64,000 nucleotides of DNA. Origin: Platerodrilus igneus. Its lineage: Eukaryota > Arthropoda > Insecta > Coleoptera > Lycidae. The translations under genes were made by a program, and so were the position numbers. The stretch lies in contig JARFIW010000836.1 in the NCBI GenBank assembly GCA_036346225.1, positions 1,550,001-1,614,000 of the forward strand, in the 5' to 3' direction. This document shows, piece by piece, positions 1 through 11,215 of the stretch; within the stretch, counting starts at the first letter, position 1; each line of letters begins with the position of its first letter. A model generated the notes under the pieces. The model had not been told where the DNA came from. It did no database searches and saw only the letters and a list, made by a program, of their open reading frames with translations.

Positions 1-3000
1 CTATGAATTTTGTTTATTACGGTTCTGATTTATAGTAAAATATTTTTCGCTTGAGGTAAAATTTTTGACTTTGATATGGTAGTTGCGTTTGTAACTTTAG
101 ATAACATGCATCCACTGAGTGTTAGATTCCCCTAAATATTCTTAACTGATTGACGTAAATACCGATTATGACTTCCCGAATTTGTCCCTTTATAGGCGTG
201 TAGTACGCGTAGCTACTGATCACTCAATCCCATGCATTAATATTCCTCCATATCAATTAGTGAATGATTCTGATTTTTTTTGGTTAAACTCATCGTTAGT
301 TATAGTTAAAGTTTGTGCTGTTTAGTTGTGAGTTGTAAGATGTTTATACGGTCAATAAGAATAATTTTGAAGTTTCAGTCGTAAAATTTTTTTTAGAAAA
401 AATTCTTCCATACCTCGAATTTTTTCTCTTGGGAAGAGGCTGTGTAACGTATTTTTTTTCTAGTTACATCTAGCCCAATAAAATAATAATAAAACAGCTA
501 TATTTTAAAGCATTTAATTTGTGAATTATCAACCAATAAAGATTAATGTATAATGTTCGTAATAACACATAGATTCTAGAAAATATATACTCTGAAGTTT
601 GTTACCAAGCGCTGTCAAGTTGATAATCGGCACTTTATTCCCAACGTCCAAGAGTGCAAGTCGCTTTTTGTAGACGATATAAAGTCAAGATGGCCCGGCT
701 AAAACACGTGGCGTCTAATAAAGTCAAGAAGAAAACGTAAAGAACAATAGATTCTTACGGTCTAGAGGTTGAGCCTAACAGCGGTCGCGTGGGCACGAGT
801 TTTGATAAGCCTCGCTTCACATAAGTTAGTTGATCCCTACAGGCCTGAGAATATGGAACGATTATAGGACATCATTTAAGACAGTTGGTATATATTAATA
901 CAATAAATTATACTAATATTTTTCACCTTAGTGCAATATCTTACGGACATATCAACAACAACAATTTTCGATATTAAATTATAATAAATCTTCGTCGCAG
1001 TAAATTTTAAGCAAGCAGTTATGGTTTCGTTCTATTTAATTAACTATGCAGTATAGCAATTGTTTATTCTACAAAGAATCCCAATACTCCAAACTTACCG
1101 ATGACTAATATCAACTGGATACTACGCTGGAAAGGTACAACAGCTGACGTCAAGGTTTTGCACCTGCAGTTCATTTGGATGCACGTGAGTGTTTGAAACT
1201 TTCCATAGCTTTGAAACTATAGTAAATTATTATGAAATATCCTACGTTGATTATTAGAGTAATGAAAATATAAAGTAGTTTTTTTTGAAGTTAGTAACAA
1301 CAACGAATAAGTATCTAGTTTGTCAGTTGTTTGTACACGCATTCAATCAATGTGTTTTAAGATATTTAGAATGACAACTTATGTCAGATAAAAAATAGTA
1401 TAGATTCTATTTTCTAACCTAGACGCCAGATGCAGTCTTGGTTTAATTTTACATTTTGTTTAAAGACATTCAGGGCATGTAAAAGCTCTTTCATTGGTGT
1501 AGAAATTCGCGTGTTTTTTTGTAGATTACAGTTAAATTTGAGTATTTGCATTTTACAATCGCTGCTTTTTGACGATCAATCTTTGTTGTAATAGTCAATG
1601 AAGTACTTCAATGATTAAAGAAAAATAAAATTATGTGTTATGAACAAATAATATATTACATGTTTATTTAACTAATTCTTATAAAAATGATCCATTTATA
1701 TATATCTATTTTGAATGTTAAATTTCACTAAAATTTTTTATAAAAAATATGACAAGAACATAATCCTATATATTGCAGTCACCTGTATATAATCAAACTT
1801 TTATATAAATAGAATTCCTTTTGTTTCTTTTGAAAGACGTTTTATTATTCAACATTTAAATTAGAAAAAAGGAAACTAGAGCAAGTCCTCCTTAAGTAAA
1901 AAGGGTGTGTAATGAAACTAAATTCGTTTAATATATTACAGATGTTTAAATTCACTTATTCTATTTTTGGCATATGCTTTTGAGGACACAAATGGTGTCC
2001 ATGTGGTGTTTTTGTTTGTTCACAGGTAAAGCTGAGACATCTGTTTGACATCTGGTGGTTGAAGTTTTGGTAAGTGTGTCCGAAAGAGTGAAATTCAAGT
2101 TTTATGGCTATGTTAGTGGTGTTAAGATAAGGTTTCCGCATTCCCTTATACAAACACAGTTAAATTTTGTTGGCAATTGTATTAAAAATACGGTGGCGCT
2201 TATTAAAGGTATTTTTGGTCTATTATTCACCCATGACCCATGCTCATGATCTACCCAGAGCTAACACTCTACTAGCCGTTTAAACCTTAAGAGTTTTCTT
2301 TGACTAAAGCCATTTTCCATTCGACATTACCTTGGGCTTAAAAATAAAAAGAAGAAATTCTCGACCTAGTGATATCAGATTAATGTACAGAAAGTAGAGA
2401 GGTTTGGTATATAGCTGATAGTCACGAGGATAAAGAGTAATAAACTTACATAAAGTTTAATTACCATTTTACAATAATATGCTTTATATTTGAATTCGAA
2501 TAAGTGGGATTATTTGTATTCAAATAGGGGGGAAATACTCATATTTAGACCAGGGTAGAAAATTAAATGATCACATCAAATAATTTTAATCACCGTGTAG
2601 AAGCTTTGGGAAAAGGTACGCGTTATTAAAAAACCGTGAAGCATAAAAATTCATTCGTTTCATTAAAATAAGGAGTTAAATTATGTACAAGACGCTTGCT
2701 ATAAAAAAAGGAAGCAGTATTAAAAGCTCTGCGTGTAATTTAATTATTCCTAGTAAAGAAACAAATAGAAAATTACGTGCAAAATTTATATTAATTAACT
2801 CAATTTTAAGTAACCGGTATTAAACAAAATGTACAGATAATAATTAATATTTGATTAGGAGTCACTAAAATTAAAGGGTATTAATTTTAATTGAAGTTAA
2901 TTGAACCATTAGTAACATATAATATCTATAAAACTTGTAAAACCCAATAAAATGCAAATCGTAGAAGTGTTATTTAAAAGTATTATGTTTGAACACCTGT

Positions 3001-3563
3001 GTATTTTTAAAAAGCTCATTCTGCGTAAATTTGGCAGATAATTAATGGTTACAGAGAATCTTGGAGAAACCGTAGCTTAATAGTTACTGGAAATGCTAAA
3101 GGTGGATATTTCACAGTCCACATGGACTGAAATAATCGATAATAAAGAATATCAATTTTCACCAATAAGAACAGGGTAGATAGAGACAGATAATATGCGC
3201 AAGACCGAGACACATATAGTAAAAGGCGTGAGTGGAGCAACGTCACGGGGTTGCGATTGGTTGAAAATAAAAGGCAAAATTGAGAGGTAAAATAACATTT
3301 CTGTATAAAATTTAGTTAGTTATTTCCAGACGTTGCGAGCCGTGTCGAAATTTCTGAGATTTACCTGGGGCGAGTGCAAATTTCGTAAAATCGCATGCCG
3401 GGCTGCGGAATGGGAACCTAGCATGCGAAATTCTGAAGAATTGTCCGTTTTGGGGACTAGACCGACAGACAGGCTAACCGCTATATATACCCAGGTGAAT
3501 ATGAAGAAGCTCTCTTAGATTTTCGACTTGATTCAATGCGTTAAACAGTGCTTTTAGTTTTCC
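1..3563 (+). repeat. Left copy of 3.56-kb direct repeat (giant LTR, 5' edge may lie before window)
   Basis: The sequence from base 1 recurs almost base for base at 6556–10109, and the match ends abruptly at 3563/10109 after the shared string ttttcc. The block is non-coding; its short ORFs are random. It carries a TATA box about 75 bp from its right edge, as an LTR U3/R region would, and the DNA to its right holds gypsy-type gag. I read it as the 5' LTR of a Ty3/gypsy-type element. It is much longer than usual insect LTRs (0.2–1 kb). The left boundary and target-site duplication cannot be seen because the match reaches base 1. A plain segmental duplication is the main alternative. Confidence 0.7.
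3482..3489 (+). promoter_or_regulatory. TATA box of the giant LTR (duplicated at 10027–10034)
   Basis: TATATATA in a GC-rich setting (ccgctatatataccc), followed about 25–35 bp downstream by an initiator-like tcttag stretch. The same box is in the right repeat copy, and a related box (TATAAATA, 12029) sits at the matching place in the diverged copy. The positional conservation supports a core promoter. Confidence 0.45.
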
Positions 3564-3720
3564 TTTGATACTAGTAATATCTTTTTAGTTTCATTTTGTT
3601 AAAGTTGGTTACAGTTTATAGTGGGTTCTTCTTTATATAGTTAGGACATTCGTTTGTTTGTGATTTCATCTTCAAAATTATATAATTGAGTTACGTTAGA
3701 GATACTCAGATATTTAATTA

Positions 3721-5641
3721 TGGCAGAAACTTATAGCATCGTACATTTACTTAAAATGAGTTAGAATATGAATTGAACATTAGAGGCATTGAAAATTCAA
3801 GACCAGTTTCAGATAAAAGGAAAATTTTAGCAAGGTTGTTGGCCAAAGAAACAGATAAACCCGGTTGTTTGATAGATCCTTCTTACTATAAAGTGGATTT
3901 CAAAGTAGAGAAAGAAGAGATTGAGTCTAGTATAGAGTCAGTTAAAATGTTTTGTTAGAATTTATGGATGATCCCGCAGAGTCTATTTTTAAAAGGATAG
4001 GGTCAAGATTAATACATCTTACAGGTAGAATTCAACGGTTAAAGCTCCCTAAGGAAAATTTGGAGGAAATTGTGTTATTTAAAAATGAAAGTTTGGCTAC
4101 TATTCTTGTTGTGGAAGCAGATCTGCATGAGAAATTAAATAAAGATTCCAGTTCAAATCATAAAGATATTAACATAAATCCTATTGTTGCATCTAATGTC
4201 CCCATTCCAACGGTCACATATGTCACACAGTCAGTCCCAATTGGATCTTGGTCGATAAAATATTCAGGAAACCCATCTCTTATATCAATTTTTAGAAAAC
4301 ATTAGTGACATTGCACAGTTCCGAAAGGTATCTGAAATGGAATTGTTTAATTCTGCAGTTGAATTGTTTACCGGTGATGCCTTGGTATGGTATCGTTGGT
4401 TGTAGTTCATTAACAGATTGGAGTTCATTGGTTAGTAGATTAAAGGAAGATTTCTTGCCAGCACATCCTGAGGACAATATTTGGGAGAAAATCAAAATAG
4501 ATTACAGAAGAATGGTGAATCAGTTGTATTGTTCATTGCTAACATGAAAAGTTTATTTAACCGATTACCTATTATTCCTGCAGAACACACTAAAGTTAGA
4601 ATAGTCAAGAAAAACTTATTGCCATATTTCATTCAGCACCTTGCTCTTACAGAGATAGAGAATATTCGTACGTTAGTTAAATTGTGTAAGAAGTTAGAAG
4701 AAGCTTCTTTAAGTAAACATAAGTCTGTTTCAGGTGCATCATATAATCACAAGCAGCCTATTAATTATTTTAATCCACATTTTAGAAACAAAACCCTCGT
4801 TCATTTCAGAATGCTTCAAGTCATGTCTTTACCCCTACGTCTTCACATTCCCCAGTTCAAGTTCTTAATTCTGCTACCCCAATGACAGAAAAGAGTGGAG
4901 TAGGTAACTCATTTATTAAGCATAAATTGATATGTTGGAATTGTTCACGTTATGGACATGCTTTCAGTGTCTGTAGATCTTTTAAGAGATTATTTTGTTA
5001 TGGTTGTGGTCGTAAAGGAGTGACTAGTATCACTTGTCCGTCGTGTCCAACTCAACGAGTAAAGGAACAGAAGTTGAATAACGATTCTGGGTTTAGACAA
5101 GAGGCTACAGTTATGTTGTGTGATCGAGAAGGTCTATGTTGTAAAGAGGAGTGGTCGCGATGGCTTCAGGTGGTTAGAAATTTTTGCAAGAGTAGAGTTC
5201 CACCTAGAGCTAATGCATTGTTTGAGAAAAAGCCTTATGATAACCGCCCATATGTGATGGTAAAGTTATTCGATATGGATATTACAGGTTTATTTGATTC
5301 TGGATGTACTACATCAATAATAGGTTCCCTCGTCATTCCTATGATTGAAAAAATGATGTTGAATGTTTTTACATCTGAGAAGAAGAAATGTGTGCTTTGA
5401 GGTTGGTGATAAGGTGTGGAGAGTGAACAAGGTTTTATCGAGTACAGGCGATAAATTCACTGCTAAACTCGCACCAAAGTTTGTTTTATGTGTGGTTAGG
5501 AAAAAGATTACTAATTTAGTTTATGAGTTGAGTAACATGGATGGTTCTAAGGCGGGTCGCTGGCATGTCAAAGACTTAAAGCCATATTCAGCGATAGATG
5601 AAGGTGATAGTGAAGATGTTAAAAATGTCTCTGATCCTTAA
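3721..5641 (+). pseudogene. Degraded gypsy-type gag–protease fused to integrase C-terminal domain; RT, RNase H and IN core missing
   Basis: ATG at 3721 opens a gag-like frame that shifts at about 3760, 3955, 4300, 4390 and 4500. Recognisable parts in order: an N-terminal gag stretch with ELNIRGIE (3772); a retrotransposon gag domain with VELFTGDALVWY (about 4355–4395) and LKEDFLPAHPED (4442–4480); a cysteine array with CWNC at 4936 and CYGCGRKG at 4996; an aspartic protease motif LFDSGCTTSIIG (about 5291–5326); then, without any RT, RNase H or integrase catalytic core, an integrase C-terminal domain (GDKVWRVNKV at 5406, WHVKDLKPYS at 5561). A full pol would be about 3 kb longer, so this is an internally deleted, non-autonomous copy. 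It lies between the two giant repeats, in the same orientation as their TATA boxes. Family identity is solid; the exact frameshift positions are approximate. Confidence 0.8.
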
Positions 5642-6555
5642 GTACTTCTAATTATAATTGATGTCAGTTGTAATTCTTTTGGTCCATGTTTTAAACTCTT
5701 AAGTAGGACAAGATTAAAGTCAGTAAATTTTTTGATTTGCTTAAAGTAATTTTTGTTTTAGTAGTAATAGAGCTTGATATATTTGTTGATTTGGATATTG
5801 CATGTGTTAAATGATATTTTGATGACGACAAGGACATGTTTATGGATTTTGAATGATCATATGTTTTTTTGAGGTGTTTGAGAGGGCAGCATATGCTTAG
5901 AGATGTTGCAAGTATGTAGAGATGAATATGTATTCAGTGAAGAAATACGTATTCAGTAATGAAGTATATGATGGAGAGTAGAGAGTGTTTAGTAAAGTGT
6001 TGAGTATATAGTTATATAGTTAGAGTGTGATAGAGTGTTAAGCATTAAAGGAATGCTTGAGTTTTGGTTTAGTAGTTTGAGACTAGGCCTGATGTGCTTA
6101 TTCTTGTTGAGAGTATACATGAGCTAAGATAGTTCATGAAAAGTTTTTTTGTGAGTTGCTGGTGGATGTCTCCCAGTAGGCTCAAAGTATGATTTATTAG
6201 TGGTTTTGGAGTTCTTTGGTGATGAATCACTGAAGTTAGAGAATTTTTGAGAGAGATAGTTGAGTCTGTAGAATAGTGATCTTACAGAAAATGTTGTGAG
6301 GTGCTCACTCAAAGATTAAAGTTATCTTGTTGATGGATAAGTATTGTTAATACTTTGTCTGCTTCTCGAGTATTAGAGATTTGTTTCGTGAATGGACTTT
6401 GTAACTAACAGTTTTTGGTACCTAATAAATTCATCAATAAGAATAAATGTAATTAGCATTTGGAAAGTTATGTACATAAATCCTTAACCCAGATATAGTA
6501 AAGTAGAGAAGAGTATTCGTTGTACAGATTTTTGTTTAGTAGTAATTTTGTCATA
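5642..6555 (+). other. 3' non-coding part of the gutted retrotransposon, with possible polypurine tract
   Basis: No coding signal. The stretch is rich in gagtgt/agagtg words. A purine run agtaaagtagagaagag at 6498–6513 is the best polypurine-tract candidate before the second giant repeat, and a TG (tgtacag, 6521) follows it. If that is the true 3' LTR start, the left LTR begins about 35 bp before the window. Confidence 0.35.
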
Positions 6556-9500
6556 CTATGAATTTTGTTTATTACGGTTCTGATTTATAGTAAAATATTT
6601 TTCGCTTGAGGTAAAATTTTTGACTTTGATATGGTAGTTGCGTTTGTAACTTTAGATAACATGCATCCACTGAGTGTTAGATTCCCCTAAATATTCTTAA
6701 CTGATTGACGTAAATACCGATTATGACTTCCCGAATTTGTCCCTTTATAGGCGTGTAGTACGCGTAGCTACTGATCACTCAATCCCATGCATTAATATTC
6801 CTCCATATCAATTAGTGAATGATTCTGATTTTTTGGTTAAACTCATCGTTAGTTATAGTTAAAGTTTGTGCTGTTTAGTTGTGAGTTGTAAGATGTTTAT
6901 ACGGTCAATAAGAATAATTTTGAAGTTTCAGTCGTAAAATTTTTTTTAGAAAAATTCTTCCATACCTCGAATTTTTCTCTTGGGAAGAGGCTGTGTAACG
7001 TATTTTTTCTAGTTACATCTAGCCCAATAAAATAATAATAAAACAGCTATATTTTAAAGCATTTAATTTGTGAATTATCAACCAATAAAGATTAATGTAT
7101 AATGTTCGTAATAACACATAGATTCTAGAAAATATATACTCTGAAGTTTGTTACCAAGCGCTGTCAAGTTGATAATCGGCACTTTATTCCCAACGTCCAA
7201 GAGTGCAAGTCGCTTTTGTAGACGATATAAAGTCAAGATGGCCCGGCTAAAACACGTGGCGTCTAATAAAGTCAAGAAGAAAACGTAAAGAACAATAGAT
7301 TCTTACGGTCTAGAGGTTGAGCCTAACAGCGGTCGCGTGGGCACGAGTTTTGATAAGCCTCGCTTCACATAAGTTAGTTGATCCCTACAGGCCTGAGAAT
7401 ATGGAACGATTATAGGACATCATTTAAGACAGTTGGTATATATTAATACAATAAATTATACTAATATTTTTCACCTTAGTGCAATATCTTACGGACATAT
7501 CAACAACAACAATTTTCGATATTAAATTATAATAAATCTTCGTCGCAGTAAATTTTAAGCAAGCAGTTATGGTTTCGTTCTATTTAATTAACTATGCAGT
7601 ATAGCAATTGTTTATTCTACAAAGAATCCCAATACTCCAAACTTACCGATGACTAATATCAACTGGATACTACGCTGGAAAGGTACAACAGCTGACGTCA
7701 AGGTTTTGCACCTGCAGTTCATTTGGATGCACGTGAGTGTTTGAAACTTTCCATAGCTTTGAAACTATAGTAAATTATTATGAAATATCCTACGTTGATT
7801 ATTAGAGTAATGAAAATATAAAGTAGTTTTTTTTTGAAGTTAGTAACAACAACGAATAAGTATCTAGTTTGTCAGTTGTTTGTACACGCATTCAATTAAT
7901 GTGTTTTAAGATATTTAGAATGACAACTTATGTCAGATAAAAAATAGTATAGATTCTATTTTCTAACCTAGACGCCAGATGCAGTCTTGGTTTACTTTTA
8001 CATTTTGTTTAAAGACATTCAGGGCATGTAAAAGCTCTTTCATTGGTGTAGAAATTCGCGTGTTTTTTTGTAGATTACAGTTAAATTTGAGTATTTGCAT
8101 TTTACAATCGCTGCTTTTGACGATCAATCTTTGTTGTAATAGTCAATGAAGTACTTCAATGATTAAAGAAAAATAAAATTATGTGTTATGAACAAATAAT
8201 ATATTACATGTTTATTTAACTAATTCTTATAAAATGATCCATTTATATATATCTATTTTGAATGTTAAATTTCACTAAAATTTTTATAAAAATATGACAA
8301 GAACATAATCCTATATATTGCAGTCACCTGTATATAATCAAACTTTTATATAAATAGAATTCCTTTTGTTTCTTTTGAAAGACGTTTTATTATTCAACAT
8401 TTAAATAAAAAAGGAAACTAGAGCAAGTCCTCCTTAAGTAAAAAGGGTGTGTAATGAAACTAAATTCGTTTAATATATTACAGATGTTTAAATTCACTTA
8501 TTCTATTTTTGGCATATGCTTTTGAGGACACAAATGGTGTCCATGTGGTGTTTTTGTTTGTTCACAGGTAAAGCTGAGACATCTGTTTGACATCTGGTGG
8601 TTGAAGTTTTGGTAAGTGTGTCCGAAAGAGTGAAATTCAAGTTTTATGGCTATGTTAGTGGTGTTAAGATAAGGTTTCCGCATTCCCTTATACAAACACA
8701 GTTAAATTTTGTTGGCAATTGTATTAAAAATACGGTGGCGCTTATTAAAGGTATTTTTGGTCTATTATTCACCCATGACCCATGCTCATGATCTACCCAG
8801 AGCTAACACTCTACTAGCCGTTTAAACCTTAAGAGTTTTCTTTGACTAAAGCCATTTTCCATTCGACATTACCTTGGGCTTAAAATAAAAGAAGAAATTC
8901 TCGACCTAGTGATATCAGATTAATGTACAGAAAGTAGAGAGGTTTGGTATATAGCTGATAGTCACGAGGATAAAGAGTAATAAACTTACATAAAGTTTAA
9001 TTACCATTTTACAATAATATGCTTTATATTTGAATTCGAATAAGTGGGATTATTTGTATTCAAATAGGGGGGAAATACTCATATTTAGACCAGGGTAGAA
9101 AATTAAATGATCACATCAAATAATTTTAATCACCGTGTAGAAGCTTTGGGAAAAGGTACGCGTTATTAAAAAACCGTGAAGCATAAAAATTCATTCGTTT
9201 CATTAAAATAAGGAGTTAAATTATGTACAAGACGCTTGCTATAAAAAAAGGAAGCAGTATTAAAAGCTCTGCGTGTAATTTAATTATTCCTAGTAAAGAA
9301 ACAAATAGAAAATTACGTGCAAAATTTATATTAATTAACTCAATTTTAAGTAACCGGTATTAAACAAAATGTACAGATAATAATTAATATTTGATTAGGA
9401 GTCACTAAAATTAAAGGGTATTAATTTTAATTGAAGTTAATTGAACCATTAGTAACATATAATATCTATAAAACTTGTAAAAACCCAATAAAATGCAAAT

Positions 9501-10109
9501 CGTAGAAGTGTTATTTAAAAGTATTATGTTTGAACACCTGTGTATTTTTAAAAAAGCTCATTCTGCGTAAATTTGGCAGATAATTAATGGTTACAGAGAA
9601 TCTTGGAGAAACCGTAGCTTAATAGTTACTGGAAATGCTAAAGGTGGGATATTTCACAGTCCACATGGACTGAAATAATCGATAATAAAGAATATCAATT
9701 TTCACCAATAAGAACAGGGTAGATAGAGACAGATAATATGCGCAAGACCGAGACACATATAGTAAAAGGCGTGAGTGGAGCAACGTCACGGGGTTGCGAT
9801 TGGTTGAAAATAAAAGGCAAAATTGAGAGGTAAAAATAACATTTCTGTATAAAATTTAGTTAGTTATTTCCAGACGTTGCGAGCCGTGTCGAAATTTCTG
9901 AGATTTACCTGGGGCGAGTGCAAATTTCGTAAAAATCGCATGCCGGGCTGCGGAATGGGAACCTAGCATGCGAAATTCTGAAGAATTGTCCGTTTTGGGG
10001 ACTAGACCGACAGACAGGCTAACCGCTATATATACCCAGGTGAATATGAAGAAGCTCTCTTAGATTTTCGACTTGATTCAATGCGTTAAACAGTGCTTTT
10101 TAGTTTTCC
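6556..10109 (+). repeat. Right copy of the giant direct repeat (LTR)
   Basis: Matches 1–3563. By eye I count only two clear substitutions (1348 C versus T at 7897; 1446 A versus C near 7990) plus one short indel near 1860. Nearly all other differences are one- or two-base changes in homopolymer runs. Such low divergence over 3.55 kb implies a very recent duplication or insertion, with the run-length differences possibly being sequencing error. The TATA box recurs at 10027. Confidence 0.75.
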
Positions 10110-11102
10110 GATTTTGATTAAATAATTTAAACAGTTTGCTCGAATATTTTGGTGATTTAAAAACAGTTTGTTCTTTACGTGCTACAATGAGTGTACTTTA
10201 GTGCACTTAGAAAAGAAGATACAAGGTAATAAAGTTAGTATCACTGTACTAATTAGTCAAAATTTGCAACGACAAATGAATACACAAAAGTAGGCAGTTT
10301 TGGCGTATATTGGTGAAAGAAGCATGCATTTCTTTGCTATTTTTCGGGGGTGTTAATAATTAGATGGTTCATAAACGTGTCAGGATCCACAAAACAAGGT
10401 TCAGATATACACAGTTGAGTTCCGGAAAAGCCCTGAAACAACTTTAGATGAATGGTGGTGGAGAAATTTTAAAAGCGTTGAGAAACAAAAGGGACGAGGT
10501 ACATTGAAGCTACGAGTGCAGTAACCTTCAGGTAAATTATACTATTTTGTTTGAACTTTGATGTTTTCGTGTGTGTTGAATAACTTTATAATTTATTTAC
10601 TTAAAATGGACAGTAATGAAGTTGTACTAACAACAAATTTTTAATTTTAAGGTGAAATTTTCTTGTTTAAGTCGAAAGGAGTATTTAGTATTTATGTTCT
10701 TGATGAAAATTTGGGTATGTCTTTGAGCTCAATTAGACGAACCTGGTTAATTAACGTAAAGGGGTGGTAGATGCTCCTTTGTACTCAGACTCAGGTCTGC
10801 ATATATTGTTATATTAATTAGAGGCATCCTACAAGGACTTTAATTTTGGATGCACATTAAAATGATAACAAATTTAAATCTTGAAATTTTCTGATACTGA
10901 AATTTATGCTGAATTTTTAATTTTGAAATTTTAATGTATTGTGAATATTGATGTAAATAGAGTTAACGGTGATGTTTGTGGTAGGAACGTGTTTGTTTTT
11001 TTTTTATGAATGAGGATGAAGGTTTATCTAGGGGAGCAGCCGAGGCGATGAACAGAAGAAAGTCGACGGACCAGTTAATTTAGGAGGTTTTCACAGCATA
11101 CT
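10110..11102 (+). other. Candidate R/U5 region continuing the right giant LTR
   Basis: Sequence unique to the right copy. It runs from the end of the shared repeat to a tRNA-Lys PBS-like motif at 11103. Its order of weak similarities (for example near 10741 and 10925) parallels 12700–13130 in the diverged copy, and the TATA-to-PBS distance (about 1.08 kb) is close to that copy's 1.20 kb. No gene is seen. It could equally be unrelated flanking DNA. Confidence 0.35.
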
Positions 11103-11128
11103 TGACGCACAATCTGTGGGGCTCGATT
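11103..11128 (+). promoter_or_regulatory. Primer-binding-site-like motif complementary to tRNA-Lys 3' end
   Basis: tgacgcacaatctgtggggc followed by tcga. Animal tRNA-Lys(CTT) ends in GCCCCACGTTGGGCGCCA, whose complement begins TGGCGCCCAACGTGGGGC; the motif matches this with two substitutions and a short insertion. A second such motif is at 13226. Both are followed by homologous leader sequence and a TA tract. Confidence 0.4.
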
Positions 11129-11165
11129 CGAAAAGCGTAGTTCCCGGATTTTGGTGGTTTCACAG

Positions 11166-11167
<2 letters not shown>

Positions 11168-11201
<34 letters not shown>
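11168..11201. repeat. (TA)n microsatellite
   Basis: About 17 uninterrupted TA units, at the end of the leader-like sequence after the 11103 PBS motif. Confidence 0.95.
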
Positions 11202-11204
<3 letters not shown>

Positions 11205-11215
11205 AGTGGTTTTAA

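Noticed and set aside
1956..2249. Two overlapping ORFs of 64–65 residues present in both giant repeats
   Set aside because: They overlap on opposite strands, have no domain, and are identical in the two copies only because the repeats are identical.
3333..3518. 61-residue ORF overlapping the LTR TATA box
   Set aside because: It spans the promoter and is frameshifted in the right repeat copy; no protein features.
1..10109. Giant repeat as pure assembly duplication
   Set aside because: Not excluded, but the two copies have different flanks on the right (gag versus U5-like DNA) and two substitutions, which favours a real repeat.
11168..11201. TA tracts as CRISPR or satellite arrays
   Set aside because: Dinucleotide microsatellites with no spacers; no CRISPR-like array exists in the window.
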